From the NCBI GenBank assembly GCA_016927695.1, contig JAFGME010000114.1, positions 1-62,324 of the forward strand: a stretch of 62,324 bases of DNA, in the 5' to 3' direction. Every line of letters starts with the position of its first letter. Positions within the stretch are counted from its first letter, which is position 1. The notes beneath the pieces were generated by a model. It saw nothing but the letters and a program-made list of their open reading frames with translations, was not told the DNA's origin and did no database searches. Positions 1 to 8,318 of the stretch are shown here, in pieces. The position numbers were made by a program, and so were the translations under genes. The stretch is from Bacteroidales bacterium (lineage in GTDB: Bacteria > Bacteroidota > Bacteroidia > Bacteroidales > JAFGHD01).

Positions 1-46
1 AAAAAACATTCTGCAAATTGACAAACATAGATTTCTGATATTTTTG

Positions 47-54
47 TACTTTTG
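47..54 (+). promoter_or_regulatory. Candidate -7 promoter element of the HEPN remnant
   Basis: TACTTTTG matches the Bacteroidota -7 consensus TAnnTTTG exactly. It ends five bases before the ATG at 60, so any transcript would have almost no leader. No convincing TTTG -33 element lies 17 to 21 bases upstream. It may be a leftover promoter of the intact toxin-antitoxin operon. Confidence 0.3.
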
Positions 55-59
55 AATTT

Positions 60-351
60 ATGGCAAGTAATGATTTAAATAAGGATAAATTAATTAAGTA
101 TTGGATTGATGGCTCGGATGATGATTTTGAGACTATGAGGAAAATCAACTGATGATAGTGATATTGATTTAGCATTGATTTTTTCAAATCTGGATGATTC
201 AAAACGATTCGACATTCAAGTTCAATTGATGCTTTTAGCTTCAAAAATTGACTCCAGAATTGAACCACACCCAATATCTCGTGAGGATTTTAATTCAGGG
301 AATCCTTTTGTTGTTGAAATTAGAAAAACTGGAATTGAGGTAGCTGCATAA
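60..351 (+). pseudogene. Collapsed HEPN / nucleotidyltransferase (MNT) gene pair
   Basis: The ATG at 60 opens a 30-codon frame reading like the start of a HEPN-domain protein (KYWIDGSDDDFETM) and stops at 150-152. From 151, in another frame, the DNA encodes the distal part of a minimal nucleotidyltransferase: an S-D-I-D-L-A-L-I-F motif with the metal-binding Asp pair, then a typical end around IEPHPISREDF, stopping at 349-351. The HEPN catalytic region and the nucleotidyltransferase GS motif are both missing. One deletion between two adjacent genes explains this. HEPN/MNT pairs are known toxin-antitoxin modules in which the MNT partner modifies the HEPN RNase; this copy cannot work. The family assignment rests on short but characteristic motifs. 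Confidence 0.7.
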
Positions 352-595
352 GCCACATAAGCACACACACATGGTATAGTGCATGCGGGTTTCAGAGGTT
401 TTCGAGCGCTTGTGGCTCGTAAAAATGTGGGTGTAAACTGACAGGAAATCGCTTGGTACTCCCGCACGACAATATACCGCCAATCCGTCAGGCTGTGCAA
501 AAACTAACACTATATTGTTGATACCATGTGATAATATATTTTATATGAATGTTTTACATTTATTACATTTATTGGGTAAATAAAAACAAAGCGAC
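352..595. other. Unexplained non-coding block between two gene remnants
   Basis: No open frame here resembles a protein. The first 160 bases or so are compositionally mixed, with a CA-repeat run near 361-370 and GC-containing words. The last 80 bases are very AT-rich. The block lies directly between the HEPN/MNT relic and the transposase relic, so it may be part of a decayed mobile element or repeat family. I recognise no RNA family. Confidence 0.4.
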
Positions 596-944
596 ATGAA
601 AGAGCGTTACCAGGATATCCAAAAGGAACTGGATGAGAGCGGACAGCAGCAGATATCCACTACCGACCCTGATGCCCGGGCAGTAGTGTTGCACCGTAAT
701 ATTGTCAATGTAGGGTATAACATACAGGCTGTTTCAGATGAAAAGCACAAGTCGATGGTGGCTTATGATACAGGACAGGTAAACGACACCCACGCTCTGG
801 CCCGGATGGCTATGGAAACCAAAGAACAGGCAGAGTGACACTTATACCTGTCCGCAGGGGTATACCATCCGTACCAGCGGTAAATGGTACACACACTGCA
901 ACAGCCGCAAAGGCAGGACAGATTTTGGAGCGATACACAGGTGA
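596..944 (+). pseudogene. IS1182-family transposase remnant
   Basis: Frame 596-838 encodes 80 residues with the IS1182-type motif D-P-D-A-R-A, then VGYNIQAVSDEKHK and a V-N-D-T-H-A-L region, and stops at 836-838. Frame 837-944 continues with a later segment of the same family (TYTCPQGYTIRTSGKWY followed by a cysteine/lysine-rich stretch) and stops at 942-944. The N-terminus, the part joining the two segments and the C-terminus are missing, so the gene has at least one internal deletion plus a frameshift and truncations at both ends. The Met at 596 is probably internal to the original protein. No terminal inverted repeats were found. The second frame runs directly into the sorting-domain fragment that follows. 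Confidence 0.75.
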
Positions 945-1135
945 ATGTCAATGCTGCCGGACTTATGGGCGGCACGGTAGTCATCTATGATCTTACCGGA
1001 CAGGTGATTTTTTCAGGAAAACTGGTTCAGGAAGGGTGGAACGCCTACCAGGTTAATGCGCGCACCGGATTCTATCTGGTAAGGGTAACCCAGGGAAGTT
1101 ACACGGTCACAGGGAAAGTATTTCTTACGGATTAG
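941..1135 (+). pseudogene. Orphan T9SS type A C-terminal sorting domain
   Basis: The frame ending with TAG at 1133-1135 encodes about 64 residues that fit the type A T9SS sorting domain: a V-V-I-Y-D-L-T-G-Q strand, an N-A-R-T-G-F-Y-L-V-R-V segment and a GKVFLTD terminus. Nothing upstream in this frame looks like a secreted enzyme; it runs into transposase sequence. This is therefore the 3' end of a lost exported-protein gene, cut off by the mobile-element rearrangement. The frame is open back to an ATG at 884, but residues before about 941 do not look native. The gene's terminator (1156-1184) is still present. Confidence 0.75.
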
Positions 1136-1155
1136 CATTACAACCGATATTTATT

Positions 1156-1184
1156 AAGGCCCGGATATTCCGGGCCTTTTTTTT
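1156..1184 (+). terminator. Rho-independent terminator of the truncated secreted gene
   Basis: A perfect 9-bp stem AAGGCCCGG / CCGGGCCTT (1156-1164 / 1170-1178) with a five-base loop is followed by a run of T through 1184. It lies 20 bases after the stop of the orphan sorting-domain fragment. Confidence 0.85.
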
Positions 1185-1190
1185 ACACGT

Positions 1191-1223
1191 TAAAAAAACC
1201 ACCCCGGTGCATTCCGGGGTGGT
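1191..1223 (-). terminator. Rho-independent terminator of the 1655-residue protein gene
   Basis: A perfect 10-bp stem ACCACCCCGG / CCGGGGTGGT (1198-1207 / 1214-1223) with a six-base loop is followed on the minus strand by a T run (A run at 1192-1198 on plus). It lies 14 bases beyond the stop of the minus-strand gene and is back to back with the plus-strand terminator at 1156. Confidence 0.85.
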
Positions 1224-1237
1224 GTGACCAGATAAAT

Positions 1238-4200
1238 TTATGGCACCTGGCATTGGTAACCCCCGGGAGGGATCAGGTTGTCAGGCACCTGGCTTCCCGA
1301 ACCGCTGTTCGGTATCCATTCATCATTCTTATCAGGATTGTCAACCTGGCCATTCATGTCAAAATCACCTGCCAGATACCCGGAACTGCCTGCCTGCACT
1401 TTCCAGACATCGTTTTTATCGGCATTGTTCACCTGCTTGTCGGCGTTGCCATCGGCCGAAATCATACCCCATACGCCCGGGGCAATCAACTTATGGCCGC
1501 TGCCGCCTCCATACACCTGCATGATGCCGGTGGTGAAATCATACGTCCAGGTGTTGCCCGTGAGTTGCAGGGGGTTGGCCGACATAATACCCAGGTGGTT
1601 CCTGTGCCATATCACAGCGAAAAGGTTCTCATTCACTGCAACGGGCAATGAGAGGGTTTCCGACCCGTCGAGATCCACAATCTTTCCGTCGTTTCGTATA
1701 AAAACTGCATGTTCGTAGATTACTGTTGCAGCAGTAGCCTGCGTCGCCGTGGCTGCATCCCTCAGTTCAACCAGCGCCCAGTCTGTTATGTCATTCCCCG
1801 GAATAGAAGAAACGCTTTCAGTACCGGTATAGTTCCAGGGGGCCTGGTTAAAGGGTTGCGACAACGGAATGATATTGTTGCTGTTTAGGAATGTGCTCAT
1901 GGCGCTCCCGTTATAAGGCCCTTCAAGAAATGCTTTCAGTGAAACGGATGCAGTCGTAAATACATTGACCTGCAAGGCAGGCGAAACGGCTCCTGTACCA
2001 CAGCCATTGATTCCGTAAACCGTCATCCCGCCCGATTGCGCTGCCGGCGAAAAGTCAACGGTAATAAGGTTCGTATTGTTTCCTGCAACGATGCTGGCGC
2101 CCGGTGGAAGGCTCCAGTAATAGGAAGTGGCATAATTGACAGGATTGACGAAGTATATCGCTCCCGTCTGACCCGGGAAAACATTCACCGGACCGGAAAT
2201 TGTCCCGGCAGCCCCCGGCACAGGGTTTACTGTGATGTGATAGGACGACGATGCCCCTTCACCGCAGGCATTGACTCCCTTTACCGTTAGGTAACCCGTA
2301 TAAGAACTGCTCCCGAACGACAAACTGATTACATGGGTATTGCTGTTACCCGTTGCTCCGGGAGGAAGCGTCCACACATAATCAGTGGCATTGGTGATTG
2401 GCGGTACCGAATAGGTGATATTTGACTGCCCCTGGCAAATGGTGGAAAGTCCGCTGATATTGCCTGCCGCTCCGGGTGTCGCTCCAACCGTTATTGACAT
2501 GGAGGATGCCGCGCCGTTACCGCAACCGTTCACACCTTTAACCGTAATGTTGCCGGAGGAAGCCCCCGCCCCGAAATTCACCGTAATGGAGTTGGTGGCG
2601 CTGCTCCCGGATGCGCCTGCCGGCAAGGTCCAGGAATAGGAAGTGGCATTGGCGATAACGGGAACTGAATACACTGTTCCGCCTGTACCCTGGCAAACGT
2701 AGCTGTTACCGGTGATGACGCCGGCAGCCGCAGGCAACGGATTCACAGTGACAGCAAGGGAAGAAACGGTTCCGTTTCCACATCCGTTGACTCCATTTAC
2801 CGAGATATTCCCTGAAGAGGCATTGCTCCCGAAGTTAACCAGGATAGTATTGCTGGAGCTGCTTCCGGTGGCTCCCGCCGGCAGCGACCAGGTGTATCCT
2901 GTTGCATTGGCAATGGCAGGAACCGAATAAGTATTGCTCGTTCCCTGGCAAACTGTAGTGTTTCCGGTGATAGCCCCGGCAGCTCCGGGCAATGGGTTCA
3001 CTGTGACTGCAAGGCTCGACGGGGCGCCGTTTCCGCACGTGTTAGTCCCGAACACTGTGATGTTTCCTGACACGGCCGCATAGCCAAAATTCACTGCAAT
3101 GCTGTTGGTCGCACTGCTGCCCGTAGCGCCCTGTGGCAAAGTCCACGAATAGGAAGAGGCGCCCTGTATTGCAGGCACAGTATATTGAATATTGCTTTGC
3201 CCCTGGCAAACCGTATTGTTACCGCTGATGGCTCCTGCTGAAACAGGAATGCTGTTCACGGTAACGGCAAGTGTTGATGAAGGCCCTTCGCCGCAACTGT
3301 TCTGGCCTTTCACAGTGATGTTTCCCGAGGTTGATCCGGCTCCGAAAGTCACACTGATGGAGTTGGTTGTACTGCTGCCACCCGCTCCCGCAGGCAATGT
3401 CCAGATGTAGGATGTGGCATTGGAAATTACCGGAACGGTATAAGTCACAGGCGATGTTCCGGTACAAACTACGGTTGGCCCGCTGATGGCGCCGGGAACC
3501 CCCGGTACAGATGCGTTCACAGTGACGGGGAATTGAATGAAAGGCCCGTAACCACAGGCATTCTGACCCCTGACTTTGATCATTCCGGACTGTGCGTTGG
3601 CGCCGTACACTACCGCAATACTGTTGGTCTGACTGCTGCCGCTGGCGCCGGCCGGAAGTACCCAGTTGTAGGTGAGGGCATTTGGAATCGGTACTACAGT
3701 GTAAATATACGGTCCGGTGTTTTTACAAGCCTCGCCGGGTCCACTTACCGGGCCGCCTCCCACAGGCAGCGGGTCAACAAACACGATAACCGTATCGGTG
3801 GATGATGCCCCTTCTGCATTCCAGACTTTCACCCAGTAAGCGGTTGTAGCCTCAGGGCTCACTGTAACAGAAGAGGTGGTTTGCCCGGTGCTCCAGAGAT
3901 AATTCGGACCGCCGTTGGCTGTGAGAACGGCCGGTTGCCCCTGGCAAACCGTTACATCGGGGCTGGCAAAAGTGACCATGCCCTTTTTCCATGAACTGGG
4001 GATGCCATATTGAGTGAAATATCTCACGAAAATACTGTCGTTTGCATGCCATGTTACATTGTTTTTAAAAGCAGCAAAGCTGGGGGTAGTATCCGATGGC
4101 GCTGATAAGGTCAACAATTCCGGTGTTGTGAATTGACCACTGGAAGCCAGCCGGATCCTGTATTCCGCTTTCTGCATGTTCAGGTAGCGGTGTTTGTAGC

Positions 4201-6205
4201 ATGTTGGTACACTCCAGCGGTTGTACGAGTCTTTTACTCGCAGATACAACCTGTCGTTACGGTTAAGGTGGAGGTTGGGCAGGCTGACCTGCCCTCCGGC
4301 TATGGAAACAGGCGTTGCGCTCCCCTGCCCCGGATCGGTGTTGATGAAATACTCGCCATACACCAGCGTGGCGCCTGAGTTGCCCGCATCTGAAGGCCGT
4401 TTAAAGCCGTTCGGGGAACTCCATCTGCCGCAGTTGTCCTTCACCCGGAAGTAAACCCTGTGACCCGCAGGCAAATCAAAATTGGGAAGCGACATGGTTC
4501 CGTTCACAATAGCAACAGGCGTAGCGCTCCCCTGCCCCGGATCGGTGTTGATGAAGTACTCGCCATACACCAGCGTTGATCCGCTGGCACCGAGATACGC
4601 CGGACGTTTGTACCCAAAGGGATTGCTCCATCGGTTGAAGTTGTCCTTCACCCGGATATACATCCGCTGACCCGGTGCAAGATTGAGGTTCGGGATACTT
4701 ACCTCGCCGTTGCTGATCGTCAGGGCAGTCCCGTTCCCCTGTCCGGGATCGCTGCCAATAAAATACTCTGCATAAGCGAGAGTGGAACCCATGTTTGAAA
4801 AATATTTCATCCGCCTGAAGCATACGGGCGAACTCCAGTATCCGTCAGAACTTTTCACCCTGACATAGACTTTAGAGCCCACCGGAAGGGACAGATTATT
4901 CACATAAAGTGTAACTTCATACTGGTTCATGCCCCCTGTGATGGCCGTTCCGTTTCCCTGGCCGGGATCGGCATTGATGAAGTATTCTGCCGCAATCACG
5001 TTCTGGTTCGTGGTGGCATAGTGGAATACTTCTTTGGTAACGCTGTTGTTGGCCAGGCGCTGGTCGTTCGCAAGCGAAGTGTAGGCTTCGATGGAATATA
5101 TCCTTCCGGACCAGCCAAGGTTGGCTTTTTGTGTGAAAGTGAATTCCATGGTGGCGCCTCCTGCCAGCGAAGCGGAAACATTCTGGGTTACAGGAGACCC
5201 TCCGTTCACCTTGTAAGATACCGGGAAATTGGATTGTGCAGCCGTTCCGTAGTTCCTGATCTTCACTTTCACCGTTTCCTGGTTGGTAAGGTTAGCGGCT
5301 GAATTGGGCGTAAGGACAAACTGAACGCCGAGGTCATTGGAAACGGGAGCCCCATAGGTGGTAAGTTCGTATCCGAAAAAGGTGTTAGGGGTGTTTTGCA
5401 GCAGACCGCCGATGGTGACAATGCCCGGAAGTACGCCCTCCTGGATGAACAAACCTCCCGCCTGAGGCGAGGGCAATGATGCTCCCACATCCAGCTTCAC
5501 ATCGTGAAAAACGCCGGTAGGAATACCGTCGGGCAATGAAAGGCGGATGAGGTTACAACCGTTGCCCCCCTGATCGAAAGCCCAGAGAAAGGGCCCGCCG
5601 GCGCTGTAACTGTCGTAGGCCAGTCCTGCAATGGAAGTCAGCATGTGGTTGGTGGCCGGTATGGTGGCCAGCAATGTTCCCGTAGTTGATATACATTTGA
5701 TATCCGATGCCCAGTCGCATACCCAGAAGCCGCTGTTGACAGGATCCCATGCAATACCCCTCACAACAGTTCCGGTTGGCGCTGTGATGGTGCTTACCAG
5801 CGTTTTGGTGGTGAAATTCATCTTGTAGATCAGGTTCGTGCTTTTCCCGCCATAAAAGTAAGTTCCGTCGTAGGCAAGGTCTTTCAACTGGGTAACGCTG
5901 CCAATGGTGAAGGATTCAATCCAAAGTCCGTTTTTGCTGAACTTATGGATATAGTTGTCGTTCCAGTTGGTGGTGAAAAGGGAGGAGCCATCGGTCTCGG
6001 CGCCGTACTGCCCCTCTCCTCCGGCCGAAGCGTTGTAGTTCATTTGTATGTCCCATGTGGCATCCGAAAGCGAGATGCGGGCGAGAACCTCCGGACCGGT
6101 CTTTTGCGGGGCAATTTCCGCCCGGCCTCCAGCAAGGATTGCCTGTGGCGCACCCCGGATGCCTGCAAACAGGACAATGACAAAAAGTAAAAGATACTTT
6201 TTCAT
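1238..6205 (-). CDS. Giant modular surface protein: propeller, CARDB, PKD-like array, EF-hand C-terminal module
   Basis: A 1655-residue exported protein with a signal peptide in the first 25 residues. Residues about 45-285 are a beta-propeller-like region of D-L-A-Y-D-G type repeats. A CARDB-like domain follows (about 290-390), then four copies of a roughly 70-residue unit with the motif E-Y-F-I-N-x-D-P-G-Q-G (about 395-690), and an Ig-like stretch (755-810). Seven tandem PKD-like repeats of 85-87 residues occupy 814-1416. Residues 1420-1655 are the C-terminal module shared with the proteins at 52770 and 59197, including two Asp-rich dockerin-like EF-hand loops. The protein has no standard T9SS terminus. 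Start: an AGGAG-type ribosome site precedes the ATG, 11 bases after the beta-helix gene, so the two are likely co-transcribed. A surface adhesin or structural role is inferred; no catalytic domain was seen. Confidence 0.85.
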   Translation of the reverse strand: MKKYLLLFVIVLFAGIRGAPQAILAGGRAEIAPQKTGPEVLARISLSDATWDIQMNYNASAGGEGQYGAETDGSSLFTTNWNDNYIHKFSKNGLWIESFTIGSVTQLKDLAYDGTYFYGGKSTNLIYKMNFTTKTLVSTITAPTGTVVRGIAWDPVNSGFWVCDWASDIKCISTTGTLLATIPATNHMLTSIAGLAYDSYSAGGPFLWAFDQGGNGCNLIRLSLPDGIPTGVFHDVKLDVGASLPSPQAGGLFIQEGVLPGIVTIGGLLQNTPNTFFGYELTTYGAPVSNDLGVQFVLTPNSAANLTNQETVKVKIRNYGTAAQSNFPVSYKVNGGSPVTQNVSASLAGGATMEFTFTQKANLGWSGRIYSIEAYTSLANDQRLANNSVTKEVFHYATTNQNVIAAEYFINADPGQGNGTAITGGMNQYEVTLYVNNLSLPVGSKVYVRVKSSDGYWSSPVCFRRMKYFSNMGSTLAYAEYFIGSDPGQGNGTALTISNGEVSIPNLNLAPGQRMYIRVKDNFNRWSNPFGYKRPAYLGASGSTLVYGEYFINTDPGQGSATPVAIVNGTMSLPNFDLPAGHRVYFRVKDNCGRWSSPNGFKRPSDAGNSGATLVYGEYFINTDPGQGSATPVSIAGGQVSLPNLHLNRNDRLYLRVKDSYNRWSVPTCYKHRYLNMQKAEYRIRLASSGQFTTPELLTLSAPSDTTPSFAAFKNNVTWHANDSIFVRYFTQYGIPSSWKKGMVTFASPDVTVCQGQPAVLTANGGPNYLWSTGQTTSSVTVSPEATTAYWVKVWNAEGASSTDTVIVFVDPLPVGGGPVSGPGEACKNTGPYIYTVVPIPNALTYNWVLPAGASGSSQTNSIAVVYGANAQSGMIKVRGQNACGYGPFIQFPVTVNASVPGVPGAISGPTVVCTGTSPVTYTVPVISNATSYIWTLPAGAGGSSTTNSISVTFGAGSTSGNITVKGQNSCGEGPSSTLAVTVNSIPVSAGAISGNNTVCQGQSNIQYTVPAIQGASSYSWTLPQGATGSSATNSIAVNFGYAAVSGNITVFGTNTCGNGAPSSLAVTVNPLPGAAGAITGNTTVCQGTSNTYSVPAIANATGYTWSLPAGATGSSSSNTILVNFGSNASSGNISVNGVNGCGNGTVSSLAVTVNPLPAAAGVITGNSYVCQGTGGTVYSVPVIANATSYSWTLPAGASGSSATNSITVNFGAGASSGNITVKGVNGCGNGAASSMSITVGATPGAAGNISGLSTICQGQSNITYSVPPITNATDYVWTLPPGATGNSNTHVISLSFGSSSYTGYLTVKGVNACGEGASSSYHITVNPVPGAAGTISGPVNVFPGQTGAIYFVNPVNYATSYYWSLPPGASIVAGNNTNLITVDFSPAAQSGGMTVYGINGCGTGAVSPALQVNVFTTASVSLKAFLEGPYNGSAMSTFLNSNNIIPLSQPFNQAPWNYTGTESVSSIPGNDITDWALVELRDAATATQATAATVIYEHAVFIRNDGKIVDLDGSETLSLPVAVNENLFAVIWHRNHLGIMSANPLQLTGNTWTYDFTTGIMQVYGGGSGHKLIAPGVWGMISADGNADKQVNNADKNDVWKVQAGSSGYLAGDFDMNGQVDNPDKNDEWIPNSGSGSQVPDNLIPPGGYQCQVP
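1958..3766 (-). repeat. Seven tandem PKD-like repeats (85-87 residues each)
   Basis: Residues 814-1416 of the giant protein consist of seven units. Each begins P-x-x-x-G-x-I-[ST]-G, has V-C-x-G near position 13, W-[ST]-L-P-x-G near 35-40 and G-x-N-x-C-G near 67-72, and ends with V-T-V-N. The seventh lacks the first Cys. They resemble the PKD-like repeats common in Bacteroidota surface proteins and probably form an extended stalk. Confidence 0.8.
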
Positions 6206-6216
6206 AGCTCCTGCGA

Positions 6217-7044
6217 TTAGTAGTTGGCCCTGGCCTTAGCCTGGATATCAATGTTGTTGCCGTTGGGCGAGGTAGTGATCTCATACACCACCGGGCAGAT
6301 CGGTGCATCCGGCCCGCCGAAATAGCCCATGTCGCTGCGGGTGCCATCGGGATCTTTCAGGGCAGGATGTCCGGTGTCCCAGCAAGGCGTCCCCTGGGTG
6401 ACATGAAAATCAAATTGCGACGGAAATGCAGGATCTATATCAATACATCCCTGATTGTTTACAGTAGCATAACGGGAACCGTTCGAATAAGATATATTAA
6501 TTCTGTTATCATATTGATCTCCATTAAAGCCGTATCCGGTGTTCAATCTGGATATACAATTAATTGCATACAGGAATCCTGATGGATTACAATATATACC
6601 CTGTTCTCCATTGTATAATATTACTGTGTTTAAAACTTTTGAATCGGTACCCCCATTGCAAAAAATGCCATGTGAAGAACAACTGATAACAACGCAATTT
6701 GACACAATACCTCCCTGAATTTGAATTCCACATCCTGCGAGGGAGGTTATTCTGAAATACTCCAATTTTCCTGAATTCATTATAATAGTTGGGTTTGAAT
6801 TACTGGAAATTATTGTATTTTCATAGCCTGAGCCCATTAAAACAATACTTTTTTGCAAGGTAATCTGTCCATTATAGGTTCCCGGCCACACCAGCACCGT
6901 ATCATTGTTTGCCGCGGCATTGATGCCCGCCTGAATGGTTGTATATTGTCCGCCGCCATTGATATCCACAATGCGGATGGTGGCAAAGGCGCTGCTCAAG
7001 CCGGTGAGGGCGAGCAATACAGAGAGTAAAATGTGTTTTTTCAT
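6217..7044 (-). CDS. Secreted right-handed beta-helix (pectate-lyase-like fold) protein
   Basis: A 275-residue protein starting at the ATG at 7042-7044 (MKKHILLS); the frame extends upstream, but this start sits directly before a clear signal peptide ending near SSAFA. The start G-G-G-Q-Y-T-T-I-Q-A-G-I-N-A-A and the V-W-P-G-T-Y-N-G motif are typical of the first rung of parallel beta-helix proteins, and the middle is made of short V-x-N-C/N-T-V-I rungs. The end holds a conserved D-x-G-x-P-A block and a D-M-G-Y-F-G-G motif. No acid catalytic cluster could be assigned, so an enzyme role is unproven. It has neither a T9SS sorting domain nor the EF-hand module of its downstream neighbour, with which it probably forms an operon (11-base gap). 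Confidence 0.8.
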   Translation of the reverse strand: MKKHILLSVLLALTGLSSAFATIRIVDINGGGQYTTIQAGINAAANNDTVLVWPGTYNGQITLQKSIVLMGSGYENTIISSNSNPTIIMNSGKLEYFRITSLAGCGIQIQGGIVSNCVVISCSSHGIFCNGGTDSKVLNTVILYNGEQGIYCNPSGFLYAINCISRLNTGYGFNGDQYDNRINISYSNGSRYATVNNQGCIDIDPAFPSQFDFHVTQGTPCWDTGHPALKDPDGTRSDMGYFGGPDAPICPVVYEITTSPNGNNIDIQAKARANY

Positions 7045-7420
7045 AAGAAATGCTTTTTTAAAATGATTGATAAGAATGATGAAAATTTTTTTATTAAAAT
7101 TAGTATCCCTTGCAGGCAAAATCAAGGCATATCTTATAAAAAGCCGTTTTGGGGAAATGAACGCCAGGTTTCAGACCATGAAACACAACTTCTGCCGGGA
7201 ACAGGCTTTGCTACAGGAATAAATACCGTTATTAACTTTGGCCCCAATGGTCAGTTGTGGTTATGCTAAAACCCGGCATGTTTGCGATAGCAGCGCTGAT
7301 TGGTTTCAGTTATACCGGACGGCCGGCGTTGAAATTTCCTGAAAAACCTGCCTGCCGAAGTATTAAAACCTGATCACTGCCGCTCTTAAACAGATGATGC
7401 GGGCGCCGGATGAAAGCCCT
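7045..7420. other. Intergenic region upstream of the beta-helix gene
   Basis: 376 bases between two minus-strand genes. The part next to the beta-helix start (7045-7115) is AT-rich and should carry its promoter, but no clean TTTG/TAnnTTTG pair was found. The rest is GC-richer without a convincing gene or a clear terminator for the response regulator that ends at 7421. Confidence 0.5.
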
Positions 7421-8164
7421 TTATTTCCTGCACACCTTCATCCGGGCCAGAAAACTGTCGCGGAACTGGCGCCCGATCTGAACTTCAAGGCCCCCAGTAA
7501 GCAATATTTCGCCGCCTGACTTCAGCTCATTCACATGGTTTATGTTCACAATATGCGACCTGCTCACACGGACAAAGCATCCGTCGCACAGCATATCTTC
7601 GTATTCTTTCAGGCCTTTTGTGCTGACCAGTTCCTGCCCGCCTGTAAGGGTCAGGCTTGAATAACTGCCTTCAGCGCCAATGCAGATGATTTTTCCCGTA
7701 TCAATAAATTTGGTGCCTTTCCGTTCAGGGATGGCAATTTTTTTTATTTTATCCAGCGTCCAGCGCTGTTCGAGCAGCAATTCGATTTTCCTTTTCTCAA
7801 CCTCTATCGAGATGCCTTCCTTTGCCTTTCTCACCGCTTCCACCAGTTCCGAAAAGTTCACCGGTTTCAGGAGGTAATCGATTGCACAGAACCGGAAAGC
7901 CTTCACCGCATATCCTGAATGGGCGGTGATGAAGATGATTTTCAGCGGAACGTCTTTGATTTGTTCCAGCAGGTCGAAAGCCCTTCCGTCAGGCAATTCG
8001 ATGTCCAGAAAAAGAAGGTCTGCCCGGGTTTCCCTCACGACTTTCAGTGCGCCGGCAATGGAAGATGCCGTTGCCACTATCTCCACATCCCTGCAGTACA
8101 TGCCGATGGCCTTCTGAAGCACTTCCAGGTCGCGTGGTTCGTCTTCGACTATGATTGACTTCAT
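7421..8164 (-). CDS. LytTR-family response regulator
   Basis: A 247-residue cytoplasmic transcription regulator. Residues 1-120 form a receiver domain: acidic pocket E7/D8/E9, phosphoacceptor D54 in L-F-L-D-I-E-L-P-D, and the conserved Lys in L-L-K-P-V-N. Residues 140-245 are a LytTR DNA-binding domain with the typical F-V-R-V-S-R-S-H-I-V-N motif. It follows the propeller sensor kinase by 154 bases on the same strand, and LytS/LytTR-type pairs are standard, so the kinase is the likely phosphodonor. Target genes are unknown. No autoregulatory site could be assigned. Confidence 0.93.
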   Translation of the reverse strand: MKSIIVEDEPRDLEVLQKAIGMYCRDVEIVATASSIAGALKVVRETRADLLFLDIELPDGRAFDLLEQIKDVPLKIIFITAHSGYAVKAFRFCAIDYLLKPVNFSELVEAVRKAKEGISIEVEKRKIELLLEQRWTLDKIKKIAIPERKGTKFIDTGKIICIGAEGSYSSLTLTGGQELVSTKGLKEYEDMLCDGCFVRVSRSHIVNINHVNELKSGGEILLTGGLEVQIGRQFRDSFLARMKVCRK

Positions 8165-8318
8165 TGTTATCTTCAGGTTTTATACAAAACACTACATTGG
8201 CACACGCTTTTCATACCACTCAAAACACCGGTATCCAATTTTTTTCCTTTTGCCGCCATCCCTGCAAATACAAAAATATGCAAAAAACATCATTTCCTGC
8301 AATTCGTAATTCCTCTTA

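Noticed and set aside
1958-5000. Possible CRISPR-like periodicity from regularly spaced similar sequence
   Set aside because: The repeats are protein-coding units of 207-260 bases in one open frame, with no short identical repeats and unique spacers.
7033-7269. 78-codon plus-strand frame overlapping the beta-helix start
   Set aside because: It begins inside the beta-helix gene on the other strand and has no ribosome site or protein-like pattern.
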